DNA of 64,000 bases from Planococcus halotolerans. GTDB lineage: Bacteria; Bacillota; Bacilli; Bacillales_A; Planococcaceae. A program made the position numbers and the translations under genes. The notes below the pieces were generated by a model. The model did no database searches. It was not told where the DNA came from and saw only the letters and a program-made list of their open reading frames with translations. Of the stretch, positions 52,133 through 60,855 are shown in pieces. Each line of letters opens with the position of its first letter. The stretch's first letter is position 1. The stretch lies in assembly GCF_003289955.1 (NCBI RefSeq), contig NZ_QLZR01000006.1, positions 124,001 to 188,000 of the forward strand, read 5' to 3'.

Positions 52133-52882
52133 TTAGTGCAACTCTCTGGAATGTATTACTCGCGCCGCCATCTTCTTAATCAATGAAGTTACGAGCGTCG
52201 GATTGTCCAAGTGAATCGCGTGACCTGCATTTTCAACCAACACATGTTCACTTTCCGAAGATAATCCTGCAAGCTCTTCCTGAAAGTCCAGCCATTCCCG
52301 CATGGACGCTGCCGTATGGTGAGGCTGATTGCCGCCGGTTACAACCAGCAACGGAATGTTTCCCAGCCGTTTGCCGCGAACCTGGTCAAGACTTTGCTCA
52401 AATTCTTCCAAAGTCGCTTCGACGGTAAACTGATTCAAATAATCCTCTTTCACCTCATCCGTAAACAACGGCATCATCTTCCGGTTCTGATCTTCGTGGC
52501 AGGAGTCCAGTAAAATCACTCCCGCAATTTCTTCAGGATAGAGATGGGCGAAAAGCCGGACGTTTACGCCGCCGAACGAATGGCCGACCAATAAATACGG
52601 TGGCTTGACCTTCGCCTTTTGAAGCAACTCCCGTAAATTCCGGACAATTTGCAGGCTGTGGAAAGGTCCATCACTTCTGCCGCTCTTTCCGACACCGGCA
52701 CGGTCATAAAAGAACATTTCCGTAGATTCTTCCATTTCTTTTCGAACCGGATCCCAGTTTTCCAAAGACCAGCCGTAGCCGGATTCAAAGACGGCGATTG
52801 GTCCCTCACCTCTTGTACCCGACCATTCATAATATAGCTCTGTGCCGTTTACCGTAATTTTATCACCAACGCTCTTTTCCAC
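52133..52882 (-). CDS. Alpha/beta hydrolase
   Basis: The 249-residue protein has the nucleophile elbow LVGHSFGG (Ser near residue 101), the oxyanion-region FESGYGWSLENW and the catalytic His in ENAGHAIHLDNP near the C-terminus; the acid is probably the Asp of LLDSCHED or one further on. It fits a small esterase or lipase. The GTG at 52882 has AGAGGAG eight bases upstream. Last gene of the accessory operon. Confidence 0.87.
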   Translation of the reverse strand: MEKSVGDKITVNGTELYYEWSGTRGEGPIAVFESGYGWSLENWDPVRKEMEESTEMFFYDRAGVGKSGRSDGPFHSLQIVRNLRELLQKAKVKPPYLLVGHSFGGVNVRLFAHLYPEEIAGVILLDSCHEDQNRKMMPLFTDEVKEDYLNQFTVEATLEEFEQSLDQVRGKRLGNIPLLVVTGGNQPHHTAASMREWLDFQEELAGLSSESEHVLVENAGHAIHLDNPTLVTSLIKKMAARVIHSRELH

Positions 52883-52899
52883 CCCAAACACTCCTCTAT

Positions 52900-53415
52900 T
52901 CAACTGACAACAATCGGCGATGCATATTTTTCATTTATTTCATTTCCAATGAATTCGGCAGTCGTATAATCCAGAATAACCCCTTGGTCGTATGTAAACA
53001 GATGCTCAAATCCCATCCTGCCTTCCAGCACTGCCGGCAAATAAGCCCGTAAATTCGCTGCTACTCCCCGGTTGTCTTTGTGAAGGATCCAGTCGGCCGG
53101 CTTCCAGTCCAAGATGCCTTCCGCTGTTCCCGCCGGTGTCTCAAGACAGCTTCCTTCCGGCAAGTCCGCTATGAAAAGATACATGCCTTCCTGGCCTTCT
53201 GTACTTTTGAAAATCACATTCCCGGCATATACCAGTTCTTTCAGCAGAATCCCTGTTTCTTCAAAAGTCTCCCTGATAACACTTTCCAGCGGAGTTTCGC
53301 CGCTTTCTATTTTGCCGCCGACACCGTTCCACGTGCCCATCTGCGGTTTTTTCAACCGGTTCAACAGCAGGAATTGATCCTCATTTTTAATCAGGCAAAG
53401 TGTATATTTCAGCAT
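52900..53415 (-). CDS. Nudix hydrolase, MutT/8-oxo-dGTPase type
   Basis: The 171-residue protein carries a full Nudix box: GGKIESGETPLESVIRETFE with ETGI, preceded by NRLKKPQMGTWNGV as in nucleotide-triphosphate cleaners. Likely hydrolyses a damaged nucleotide or related diphosphate. ATG 53415 follows AGAGGA. It is 17 bp before the hydrolase gene. Confidence 0.87.
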   Translation of the reverse strand: MLKYTLCLIKNEDQFLLLNRLKKPQMGTWNGVGGKIESGETPLESVIRETFEETGILLKELVYAGNVIFKSTEGQEGMYLFIADLPEGSCLETPAGTAEGILDWKPADWILHKDNRGVAANLRAYLPAVLEGRMGFEHLFTYDQGVILDYTTAEFIGNEINEKYASPIVVS

Positions 53416-53470
53416 AATGAAAATCCTCTCATTTCTTAAGCAACTATTCCGCTGCGTCAGACTATACAAT

Positions 53471-53935
53471 TTATTGCGAGTTATACTTCTGATCCCATTC
53501 TTTCAGCGACATCTTTTCAAGCTTCTCTTCAGTATCCAGGCGCAGCGGTGCAATCAATTCAAGTGAGTTGCCATCCGGATCATGGAAGTAAACCGCCGCA
53601 TGGGCATGGGCCACATTTGCCAGGACCAACGGCTGTTCCTCGGGCGAAAAGCCGAAAGCCGTCCGTGCTTCGATTCCTCTCTGCTTCAGCCAGTCTCCTG
53701 CATTCCGAATATCTTCAAGCGACACGTGAAAAGCGATGTGCCGCAGCGATGGATGATAAGGCGTGTCCACTTTTTCCGTTTCCCATAATCCCAGCCAGCT
53801 ATGCCCTTTCTCCGTCCAGAAAAAAGCAAGTTTGTCTGTTTGATAAGCCAGTTCCAGGTCCAGCTTTTTATAAAACTCGATTGATTTCTTCAGATTACGT
53901 ACCGGTAAATGAGCTTCGTAAAGGCCTTTGATCAT
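53471..53935 (-). CDS. VOC/glyoxalase-fold protein (bleomycin/fosfomycin-resistance-like)
   Basis: The 154-residue protein shows AHLPVRNLKKSIEFYKKLDL at the start, RHIAFHVSLEDI in the middle and YFHDPDGNSLELIA near the end, giving the His/His/Glu metal set of the VOC fold. A thiol-transferase or detoxification role is possible but not shown. It overlaps the upstream nucleotidyltransferase gene by four bases. Confidence 0.85.
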   Translation of the reverse strand: MIKGLYEAHLPVRNLKKSIEFYKKLDLELAYQTDKLAFFWTEKGHSWLGLWETEKVDTPYHPSLRHIAFHVSLEDIRNAGDWLKQRGIEARTAFGFSPEEQPLVLANVAHAHAAVYFHDPDGNSLELIAPLRLDTEEKLEKMSLKEWDQKYNSQ

Positions 53936-54420
53936 TTTTTCTCCTCCAATATTTGTTGTAAAACCTTCAGTTTCTTCAAGTCTTTCTGATCATTCTTGGT
54001 CCTTCTATAACCATCTTCGGACGATTTTTTATAGACTTTGAAATAATCCGCAGCATTCAGCGTATAATATGCCGCGCCATCCTCCTCGCCTGCAGCTAAA
54101 TTCAAATAATCAATATCAGCGAAGCTCTTTAAATCTTCCATAAATGAAAATCCGATTTGCGTTTCACCATTATGAAATTCATGTTCCCGTAAATCGGCCA
54201 GTTCATATCCAAGCCGCTCCATCACTCCACACAGTGCACCCCACCTATTCTCCAAGAAAATGAGCGGAACCAGAATATCGATATCTTGCGGAGAAAAGTC
54301 CGTTCCCGTTGTTTTTGCTAATCCCAGAGACCCGTACAGCACCGGCGTTATATGCAGCTCGTCATTTAAAACTTTACATACACTTGTGAATTCTCCGTAT
54401 AAAGCTGCTGCTCTGTTCAT
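53932..54420 (-). CDS. Nucleotidyltransferase-fold protein
   Basis: The 162-residue protein has the MNT-type core: LYGSLGLAKTTG followed by SPQDIDILVP (GS...DxD) and FADIDYLNLA as the third acidic strand. Similar proteins add AMP to drugs or to a partner protein. No antitoxin-like HEPN partner is adjacent. Middle of the accessory operon. Confidence 0.75.
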   Translation of the reverse strand: MNRAAALYGEFTSVCKVLNDELHITPVLYGSLGLAKTTGTDFSPQDIDILVPLIFLENRWGALCGVMERLGYELADLREHEFHNGETQIGFSFMEDLKSFADIDYLNLAAGEEDGAAYYTLNAADYFKVYKKSSEDGYRRTKNDQKDLKKLKVLQQILEEKK

Positions 54421-54444
54421 ATACCGCTCCTATCTCCGAAAAAC

Positions 54445-54939
54445 TCACCCTCCAGTTATCTCCCAGTAAACCATCTCTTCGCTCTCAGCCACTTTTCTCA
54501 TCCCAAGTTTTTCAAGCACACGAATCGATTCCTGGTTATCCACCAGCGTTTCCGCTTTGACCTTATGTATACCGTTTTGCTTCCATGCCCAGTCGACCAG
54601 AGCCGCAACCGCTTCTGTCGCATATCCTTTGCCCCGGTATTCTTCCAGCAAACCATAGCCGATTTCCACGGCACCTTTGTTATCCGGCGCACCTTTGAAT
54701 CCCAGATCCCCGATAACTTTGTTGTCCGGCGCACCTTTGAATCCCAGATCCCCGATAACTTTGTTGTCCGCTTTCAGCATCGCAAGCCAGGGTCCCCAAT
54801 AAAGAATGGCCGGATCTTCCGCCAATTGCTTCAGGTGATTTGAAACCTGCGGCCCGTTTTCGTAATGCTGTTCATTCAGCAATGCAATTACATCTTCCGT
54901 GCAAGGGCTGATAATCAATCGTTCAGTTTCCAATTTCAT
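54445..54939 (-). CDS. GNAT-family N-acetyltransferase with a 14-residue internal tandem duplication
   Basis: The 164-residue protein resembles RimJ/RimL-type GNATs: KLETERLIISPCTED at the start, EIGYGLLEEYRGKGYATEAV (the acetyl-CoA loop QxxGxG/A as YRGKGYA), VDNQESIRVLEKLGMRKV near the end. The segment DNKVIGDLGFKGAP occurs twice in tandem, followed by DNKGAVE; one copy is the normal beta-4 strand, the other is extra. It overlaps the upstream Nudix gene by 17 bp. Confidence 0.85.
   Translation of the reverse strand: MKLETERLIISPCTEDVIALLNEQHYENGPQVSNHLKQLAEDPAILYWGPWLAMLKADNKVIGDLGFKGAPDNKVIGDLGFKGAPDNKGAVEIGYGLLEEYRGKGYATEAVAALVDWAWKQNGIHKVKAETLVDNQESIRVLEKLGMRKVAESEEMVYWEITGG
54683..54766. 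repeat. Perfect 42-bp tandem direct repeat inside the GNAT gene
   Basis: The unit starting TCCGGCGCACCTTTGAATCC occurs at 54683-54724 and again at 54725-54766 without a mismatch; partial matches (CTTTGTT and TCCG) flank it. The length is a multiple of three, so the frame is kept. Confidence 0.97.
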
Positions 54940-55453
54940 TTCCTATAGTCACTCCGCTTTCCCTCTTGTTGTTCATTGATTCCTTCAATACCAATAACGC
55001 TATTTTATGGTCCTCCATCACATGCGGCACTTCTTCCGGCTCCACCCAAATGCGAGTCAGGGTCTCGTGCTCCCGGAGGAACGGCAAGCATTCCGCAATG
55101 TCCATCCGGTAGAATAATTGATACCCGACACGCGGATACTTTCCGGTTTCCGTGAACTTCAGGTTTTCTGTATGATCCACGCAAATTGCCCCGATATAGT
55201 TGATATCCCCTTTGACATAAGCCTCTTCATACGCTTCGCGGTGCAAAGTTTCTTCAGGGCTTTCCCCCTCTTCGATATGGCCGCCGGGAACATTAAACCC
55301 TCTGCCATTAACATGTACGAGGACAATTTTCCCTTCAAAAAAACAATAGCCATGGACACTCGTCACAATATCAGCCGATTCCATCTTTCTGTAAGGTTCC
55401 CAGCTGAGACTGACTATATGTCCACCCCAATTCACATACGCCTGATTTTCCAT
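54923..55453 (-). CDS. Nudix hydrolase
   Basis: The 176-residue protein has a Nudix box in PGGHIEEGESPEETLHREAY with EEAYV; the final Gly of the box is replaced. The domain is embedded as VHGYCFFEGKIVLVHVNGRG. Substrate unknown. Second gene of the accessory operon. Confidence 0.85.
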   Translation of the reverse strand: MENQAYVNWGGHIVSLSWEPYRKMESADIVTSVHGYCFFEGKIVLVHVNGRGFNVPGGHIEEGESPEETLHREAYEEAYVKGDINYIGAICVDHTENLKFTETGKYPRVGYQLFYRMDIAECLPFLREHETLTRIWVEPEEVPHVMEDHKIALLVLKESMNNKRESGVTIGNEIGN

Positions 55454-55465
55454 GCTGCAGCTCCC

Positions 55466-55651
55466 CTATTCCTGTCTCGTCACTTTATCAGCCTTGGCAA
55501 TACTGAAGAAAAGCACAATCAGCGCCATTACAACCAGAGCAACCCAGTAACCGATATCGTTCACCGCCAGCACAATTGCACTTACACTCAATAAAACGGA
55601 CAACACCAGTCCCAGCATTGTTCTGCCGTCTTTTATAACTGCCCAATTCAT
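55466..55651 (-). CDS. Small two-helix membrane protein
   Basis: The 61-residue protein has two hydrophobic helices (MLGLVLSVLLSVSAIVLAVN and YWVALVVMALIVLFFSIA) and a charged tail. GGAGGG precedes the ATG. No family recognised. It is the first gene of the accessory operon. Confidence 0.65.
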   Translation of the reverse strand: MNWAVIKDGRTMLGLVLSVLLSVSAIVLAVNDIGYWVALVVMALIVLFFSIAKADKVTRQE

Positions 55652-56179
55652 CTGTAAAGCCCTCCATTTTTTACTTAATCATACCATTCAAAAGCCCAGT
55701 AAAATACAAAAATACTGAATTTTACAATTCATAGATGGATGTTCTTTACTCAGTTTCACTTTAATTTTGAGCATGAAATAAGAAAAACCAAATTTCATCC
55801 ATGAAATAATCAATCCATTAAATGTAAGTTTTTCAGTCTGATTTTAAAGAATCGAATCTACTTTTTCATTAAAATTTCTTCTAAAATCCTTTCGCACTAA
55901 CGTTAGGAGAGATTTATAGCGAATTTTCTGTTTTTTATTATATAAAAATACAATATATCAAAAATATATCAAAATATTTAAATGCGTTCACAAAACCATT
56001 ACAAGGGTTTAATTCGGGAAAATGGCATGCTACACTAATCAAGGCTTCAAAGATAAGTGACAAGAAGCATCAGATTATTAATATCTCTCTAGACATTATG
56101 GTTTAACATATAAAATACGAGAATCACTATTCAACAATATGAATTCAGTGTATTCCAGACAATTAAGGAGCAATACAAA
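55652..56179. promoter_or_regulatory. AT-rich intergenic region with a candidate extended -10 promoter for the wall hydrolase
   Basis: The 528-base gap has no gene. TGC-TACACT near 56027-56036 with TTTAAT 17 bases upstream is a weak extended -10 promoter, giving a leader of about 140 nt. A 10-bp palindrome CTAACGTTAG lies at 55897. I looked for a c-di-AMP riboswitch, common before such hydrolases, and do not see its conserved blocks. Confidence 0.35.
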
Positions 56180-56812
56180 ATGAAAAAAACAAGAAAAGCA
56201 TTACTAGCCTTTACTGCCACTGTCGCACTTTCAACTGCCATTGCTGCACCTACTAGCGCAGCTACTCACCAAGTAAAATCTGGAGATACACTTTGGCAAA
56301 TTGCACAGGATTATGGAACTACGGTTTCAAGTCTCCAAAGCATCAACGGCATTTCTGGCCATATGATTTATCCTGGCCAAACATTCCAAACTAGCGGAGG
56401 TTCTTCTGCAGCTTCCAGCAGCACGAAAGCTCCACAAGTAACACAGGTGAGCAGTCCTACTTCTTCAGTCGCATCTATTGCACAGCAATATATTGGAGTT
56501 CCATATGTATGGGGCGGCTCAACACCGGCAGGATTTGACTGCAGCGGATTTATCGCCTATACACTTAACAAAGCAGGCCACAACGTAAGCCGCACAAGCG
56601 CAGCTGGTTACTATAACATGGCGACGAAAGTCAGCACTCCACAACAAGGAGATCTGGTTTTCTTCTCCGGAACGTATAAAGCAGGAATTTCCCACATCGG
56701 AATTTATGTCGGAAACGGCAAAATGGTTGCTGCCAATAACGGCGGAGTAGAAGTTGTCGACGTATTCGGCCCTTATTGGGGAGACCACTTCACTGGCTAC
56801 GGCAGAATGTAA
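56180..56812 (+). CDS. Secreted LysM + NlpC/P60 endopeptidase (cell-wall hydrolase)
   Basis: The 210-residue protein has a signal peptide ending TSAA, one LysM domain (about 29-73: THQVKSGDTLWQIAQDYGTT, YPGQTF), a Ser/Thr linker, and an NlpC/P60 domain with Cys in PAGFDCSGFIAYTL, His in GISHIGIYVG and the third polar residue in the GGVEVVDVF region. It cleaves D-Glu/DAP-type bonds in peptidoglycan stems. Monocistronic, with its own terminator. Confidence 0.95.
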   Translation: MKKTRKALLAFTATVALSTAIAAPTSAATHQVKSGDTLWQIAQDYGTTVSSLQSINGISGHMIYPGQTFQTSGGSSAASSSTKAPQVTQVSSPTSSVASIAQQYIGVPYVWGGSTPAGFDCSGFIAYTLNKAGHNVSRTSAAGYYNMATKVSTPQQGDLVFFSGTYKAGISHIGIYVGNGKMVAANNGGVEVVDVFGPYWGDHFTGYGRM

Positions 56813-56828
56813 TAAAATCAATACACAA

Positions 56829-56864
56829 AACAGACCGGGATATAATTCCTGGTCTGTTTTTTTG
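56829..56864 (+). terminator. Terminator of the LysM-NlpC/P60 gene
   Basis: AACAGACC and GGTCTGTT arms (inner GGA/TCC continues the stem) then T7. Confidence 0.9.
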
Positions 56865-56884
56865 CGTCTTTAAATCTGAAAGTA

Positions 56885-56914
56885 CAAAAAAAGCCGGACC
56901 CCTAAGGATCCGGC
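56885..56914 (-). terminator. Terminator of glmS
   Basis: AGCCGGATCC-type stem (AGCCGGA with TCCGGCT) followed by T7 on the minus strand. Confidence 0.88.
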
Positions 56915-56930
56915 TCTGCTCTATTATTCT

Positions 56931-58736
56931 TTATTCAACCGTAACGGATTTCGCCAGGTTACGCGGCTTATCAACGTCACAGTCTCTGTGAAGCGCTGCA
57001 TAATAGCTGATCAGCTGCAACGGAATAACCGATACAAGCGGAGTCAACAGCTCATGCACTGTCGGAAGAACGTGGCTGTCGCCGTCTTCGTTCAGGCCTT
57101 CCATTGAAATGATCATTGTGTTCGCTCCGCGCGCCGCGACTTCCTTGACGTTGCCGCGGATGTTCAAGTTTACGGATTCCTGTGTCGCAAGTGCGATAAC
57201 AGGCGTGCCTTCTTCGATCAAAGCAATCGTACCATGCTTCAATTCGCCGCCGGCAAAACCTTCCGCTTGGATATAGGAAATCTCTTTCAACTTCAAAGCA
57301 CCTTCAAGGCCGACGAAAAAGTCCATCAAACGGCCAATAAAGAAGCAGTTGCGTGTTGTAGAAAGGAAATCATGCGCCAATTGCTCGATTTCTTCTTTCA
57401 TGTCAACTTGCGCCTGGATGGCGTTCGCCACAATACCCATTTCCTGCACCAGGTCGAAACCAAGATCGCGTCCGCGAGCTTCTGCAGTCACGGCTGCCAA
57501 GATCGCCAATACCGCCAATTGTGCTGTATAAGCTTTTGTGGAAGCTACAGCGATTTCCGGTCCAGCATACAGTAATAGCGTATGGTCAGCTTCGCGTGAC
57601 AAAGTCGATCCCGCAACGTTTGTGATTGTCAGTGACGGGTGGCCAAGTTCTTTGATGCGTACCAATACCTGGCGGCTGTCAGCCGTTTCGCCAGACTGAG
57701 AAATGAAGATGAACAACGGTTTTTCGGAAAGAAGCGGCATGTTATAGCCAAATTCGCTTGCTACATGCACTTCCACTGGAATGCCCGCCATTTTTTCCAA
57801 ATACTCCTTGCCGATCAAACCAGCGTGATAGCTTGTGCCCGCTGCGATGATGTACAGACGGTCAGCTTCCTGCAAAGCATCAAGGATTTCAGGCTGGATC
57901 GTCAATTTCTCGTCCTCGCCCTGATAAGCCTGAATGATTTTGCGCATTACTGCTGGCTGCTCATCGATTTCTTTCAGCATATAATGAGGGTAAGTGCCTT
58001 TGTCGATGTCGCTCATGTCGATTTCAGCAGTGAATGGTTCGCGTTCTACTGGTTCACCTTCAAGCGTCAGAATGTCCACGCTGTTTTTACGGACAATTAC
58101 AATTTCCTTGTCCATCAATTCAACGAACTGGTCTGTCACTTGCAGCATTGCCATAGCATCAGACGCCACAACATTGAAATCTTCTCCAAGGCCGACAAGC
58201 AACGGGCTCTTATTTTTCGCAACGAAAATCGTTTGTGCTTCTTCAGCATCAAGCAATGCAATCGCATAAGAACCTTTCATCAATTTCAAGGCTTTGCTGA
58301 AAGCATCCTGCGTCGTCATGCCTTCGCCTTCAACAAATTTACCGATCAATTGAACAATGATTTCCGTGTCCGTATCGGATTCCATTTCCACATCAGCCAA
58401 ATAATCGCGCTGCAGGTGGTGATAGTTTTCGATTACGCCGTTATGCACAATCGTGAAACGGTCTGACGTGTTCTGATGCGGGTGAGCGTTTACCTGGCTC
58501 GGCTTGCCGTGCGTTGCCCAGCGTGTATGCCCGATTCCCGTATTGCCGGTAACGTCGCCGTTAACAGCTCCGCGAAGGTCCGCAATGCGGCCTTTTTCCT
58601 TGAAAACTGTAATGCCGTCGCCGTTGCGCACAGCAATACCCGCTGAATCATAGCCGCGGTATTCCAGACGCTCAAGGCCTTTCAATAAAATTTCTTTCGA
58701 ATCTTTTTCTCCAATATACCCAACAATTCCACACAT
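56931..58736 (-). CDS. glmS: GlmS, glutamine-fructose-6-phosphate aminotransferase
   Basis: The 601-residue enzyme starts MCGIVGYIG, so Cys2 is the glutaminase nucleophile, with [13 protein letters not shown]. Two SIS sugar-isomerase domains follow ([18 protein letters not shown]) and the C-terminus ends [13 protein letters not shown] as usual. It makes glucosamine-6-phosphate for peptidoglycan and teichoic acids. A glmS ribozyme precedes it. Confidence 0.98.
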   Translation of the reverse strand: MCGIVGYIGEKDSKEILLKGLERLEYRGYDSAGIAVRNGDGITVFKEKGRIADLRGAVNGDVTGNTGIGHTRWATHGKPSQVNAHPHQNTSDRFTIVHNGVIENYHHLQRDYLADVEMESDTDTEIIVQLIGKFVEGEGMTTQDAFSKALKLMKGSYAIALLDAEEAQTIFVAKNKSPLLVGLGEDFNVVASDAMAMLQVTDQFVELMDKEIVIVRKNSVDILTLEGEPVEREPFTAEIDMSDIDKGTYPHYMLKEIDEQPAVMRKIIQAYQGEDEKLTIQPEILDALQEADRLYIIAAGTSYHAGLIGKEYLEKMAGIPVEVHVASEFGYNMPLLSEKPLFIFISQSGETADSRQVLVRIKELGHPSLTITNVAGSTLSREADHTLLLYAGPEIAVASTKAYTAQLAVLAILAAVTAEARGRDLGFDLVQEMGIVANAIQAQVDMKEEIEQLAHDFLSTTRNCFFIGRLMDFFVGLEGALKLKEISYIQAEGFAGGELKHGTIALIEEGTPVIALATQESVNLNIRGNVKEVAARGANTMIISMEGLNEDGDSHVLPTVHELLTPLVSVIPLQLISYYAALHRDCDVDKPRNLAKSVTVE

Positions 58737-58779
58737 AATTATAGTTCCTCCAATTTTTTCAGTATCAAAATAAGCGTTC

Positions 58780-58964
58780 GCCATTTTGCGCGGACGCATT
58801 CTTGAGCCCATTCATCCTGTTGTACAGCTGATCACTCAGCTGCTTTGAAGATGAACATAACGACCGGGCTTCACGGCCGGGAGGTATCCGCCGAAATCTC
58901 GATACTCCTCCTCCTCGTCTACTGGAAAATGACTTGTCCGTCCGATTTCTCCAGTACAGGCGCT
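58780..58964 (-). ncRNA. glmS ribozyme-riboswitch
   Basis: On the minus strand the leader contains AAGCGCC (cleavage expected between A58964 and G58963), TAGACGAGGAGG, ATCGAGATTTCGGCGGATAC and CTCCCGGCCGTGAAGCCCGG, the canonical core of the GlcN6P-activated self-cleaving ribozyme. Cleavage lowers glmS mRNA. The 3' limit of the P3-P4 domain is approximate. Confidence 0.95.
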
Positions 58965-59030
58965 TCAACTAGTTTCCTTATACGCTTTACTACTATCCCC
59001 CTTTTTATGCGGCCTTAAACAGGCTACTAT

Positions 59031-59059
59031 ATCATACCTTTTCCAATTACCTTAGTCAA
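59031..59059 (-). promoter_or_regulatory. Sigma-A promoter of glmS
   Basis: On the minus strand TTGACT, 17 bases, TATGAT; the start of transcription would lie about 60 bases before the ribozyme cleavage site. Confidence 0.75.
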
Positions 59060-59186
59060 TCGTCCCTAAGTCCTTAGACAAAGCTGTATTAATATCGAAT
59101 AAACAATAAAATTCGATTGTTCGGCCTCTCTAAAAACTAAGATATTTGTATTTCTGTTAATTTGTTTACCAATGCCTCAAAATAAA

Positions 59187-59224
59187 AAACCGCTCCGATA
59201 GCATTACAGCTTCGGAACGGTTTA
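59187..59224 (-). terminator. Terminator of the glmM transcript
   Basis: AACCGTTCCGA pairs with TCGGAGCGGTT and a T6 run follows on the minus strand. It is about 190 bases beyond the glmM stop, with a repeat in between. Confidence 0.85.
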
Positions 59225-59269
59225 GATTATTAATGGATAAGAAAGGATGATATTTTAAAGTTTCTAATG

Positions 59270-59403
59270 GCTTTGAAAGAGCGAAGTTTTGTCCAGACTC
59301 CAGCGGCCCAGCTCTTCGGGTCATAAGCCAGCCCAGCTGCTTGGTCAGGACCACTTCGCTGTTCTGGCTTATGCCTTTCAGAGCTTAACGGGCGCTGTCG
59401 CTT
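59270..59403. repeat. Dispersed palindromic repeat in the glmM 3' region
   Basis: The segment contains CATAAGCCAG...CTGGCTTATG arms (about 59326-59375), flanked by GAGCGAAG and by TTTCAGAGCTTAACGGGCGC. Similar intergenic elements (with CATAAGCC...GGCTTATG and AACGGGCGC) are known to me from many Bacillales genomes. It lies between the glmM stop codon and its terminator, so it would be transcribed. Confidence 0.65.
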
Positions 59404-59409
59404 TTCTTA

Positions 59410-60759
59410 TTATTTCATGCCCATTTCAGCACGGACCACTTCTGCAATCCGCTCGACATAGCGTTCGCAATCTTCTTTTGAAGCTGCCTCCACCATGACA
59501 CGCACTAACGGTTCTGTACCGGAAGGGCGCACAAGCACACGGCCATTGCCGTTCATTTCTGTTTCAACTTCTTCGATTTCAGCAGCCACTTTCGCATTAT
59601 CAGTCACTGCGTGTTTATCCGTTACACGGATATTCACGAGTTTTTGCGGGAAGATCGTCATTTCAGCTGCAAGCTCGGATAATTTCTTGCCGGTAACCTT
59701 CATGATGTTCACCAATTGAAGGCCCGTCAATAATCCGTCGCCTGTTGTATTGTAATCCAGGAAAATAATATGGCCGGACTGTTCGCCGCCAAGATTATAG
59801 CCGTTTTTGCGCATTTCTTCGACCACATAACGGTCGCCCACTGCTGTTTTCACACTAGTCATGCCGTTTGATTCCACCGCTTTATAGAAGCCCATATTGC
59901 TCATCACAGTTGAAACGACTGTGTCTTTATTCAAGCGGCCTTCTGATTTAAGATACTTGCTGCAGATATACATGATTTGGTCGCCATCGACAATATTGCC
60001 TTTTTCGTCTACTGCAATCAGGCGGTCACCATCACCGTCGAAAGCAAGTCCGATGTCAGCGTGTTTCTCCACTACCAGTTCCGCTAATTTCTGCGGATGT
60101 GTGGAACCGACCTGGTCATTGATGTTCAAGCCGTTTGGCGAAGCTCCCATTGACGTGATATCCGCATCAAGATCGGCGAATACATGCGTCGCCAAAGTTG
60201 AAGTGGCACCGTGTGCACAGTCAAGCGCCACATGGATGCCGTCAAATTCTTCATCAACTGTCTGTTTCAAATATTGGATATATTTTTGTCCGCCTTCAAA
60301 ATAACTGGTGATGGCGCCAAGGTCGCCGCCAGTTGGACGCGGCAGCGTATCTTCTTCCATATCAAGCAAAGCTTCGATTTCAGCTTCCTGCTCATCGGAA
60401 AGTTTATAGCCATCCGAACCAAAGAACTTGATGCCGTTGTCTTCAACTGGATTATGCGAAGCCGAGATCATGACACCCGCTTCTGCGCTCATCACGCGAG
60501 TCAGGTATGAAACACCTGGAGTACTGATGACGCCGAGGCGCATCACTTCCGCTCCGACACTCAATAACCCGGCAGCCAAAGCGCCTTCGAGCATTTCGCC
60601 TGAAATACGGGTATCGCGTCCGATAAGAACTTTCGGTTTATCTTTCGAGCTTTTCGTTAATACATATCCGCCAAAGCGGCCCAGTTTAAATGCAAGTTCC
60701 GGTGTCAATTCACTATTGGCAACGCCGCGAACTCCATCTGTTCCAAAATATTTTCCCAT
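59410..60759 (-). CDS. glmM: GlmM, phosphoglucosamine mutase
   Basis: The 449-residue enzyme begins [20 protein letters not shown] and has the phosphoserine loop [13 protein letters not shown], the metal loop [12 protein letters not shown] and the C-terminal [15 protein letters not shown]. It converts glucosamine-6-phosphate to the 1-phosphate. In related bacteria GlmM binds and inhibits CdaA, and the three genes are clustered here. Confidence 0.98.
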   Translation of the reverse strand: MGKYFGTDGVRGVANSELTPELAFKLGRFGGYVLTKSSKDKPKVLIGRDTRISGEMLEGALAAGLLSVGAEVMRLGVISTPGVSYLTRVMSAEAGVMISASHNPVEDNGIKFFGSDGYKLSDEQEAEIEALLDMEEDTLPRPTGGDLGAITSYFEGGQKYIQYLKQTVDEEFDGIHVALDCAHGATSTLATHVFADLDADITSMGASPNGLNINDQVGSTHPQKLAELVVEKHADIGLAFDGDGDRLIAVDEKGNIVDGDQIMYICSKYLKSEGRLNKDTVVSTVMSNMGFYKAVESNGMTSVKTAVGDRYVVEEMRKNGYNLGGEQSGHIIFLDYNTTGDGLLTGLQLVNIMKVTGKKLSELAAEMTIFPQKLVNIRVTDKHAVTDNAKVAAEIEEVETEMNGNGRVLVRPSGTEPLVRVMVEAASKEDCERYVERIAEVVRAEMGMK

Positions 60760-60855
60760 GCTATTATTCTCTCCTTAAATCCAATGCAATATCGGATAAT
60801 AATGCCTATCTTATACGGATGGTTGCAGCGAACGGCTAACTCAGCCCTTCAATTT

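Noticed and set aside
55652-56179. c-di-AMP (ydaO-type) riboswitch upstream of the LysM-NlpC/P60 gene
   Set aside because: I expected it from context but the conserved GC-rich blocks are missing in this AT-rich leader.
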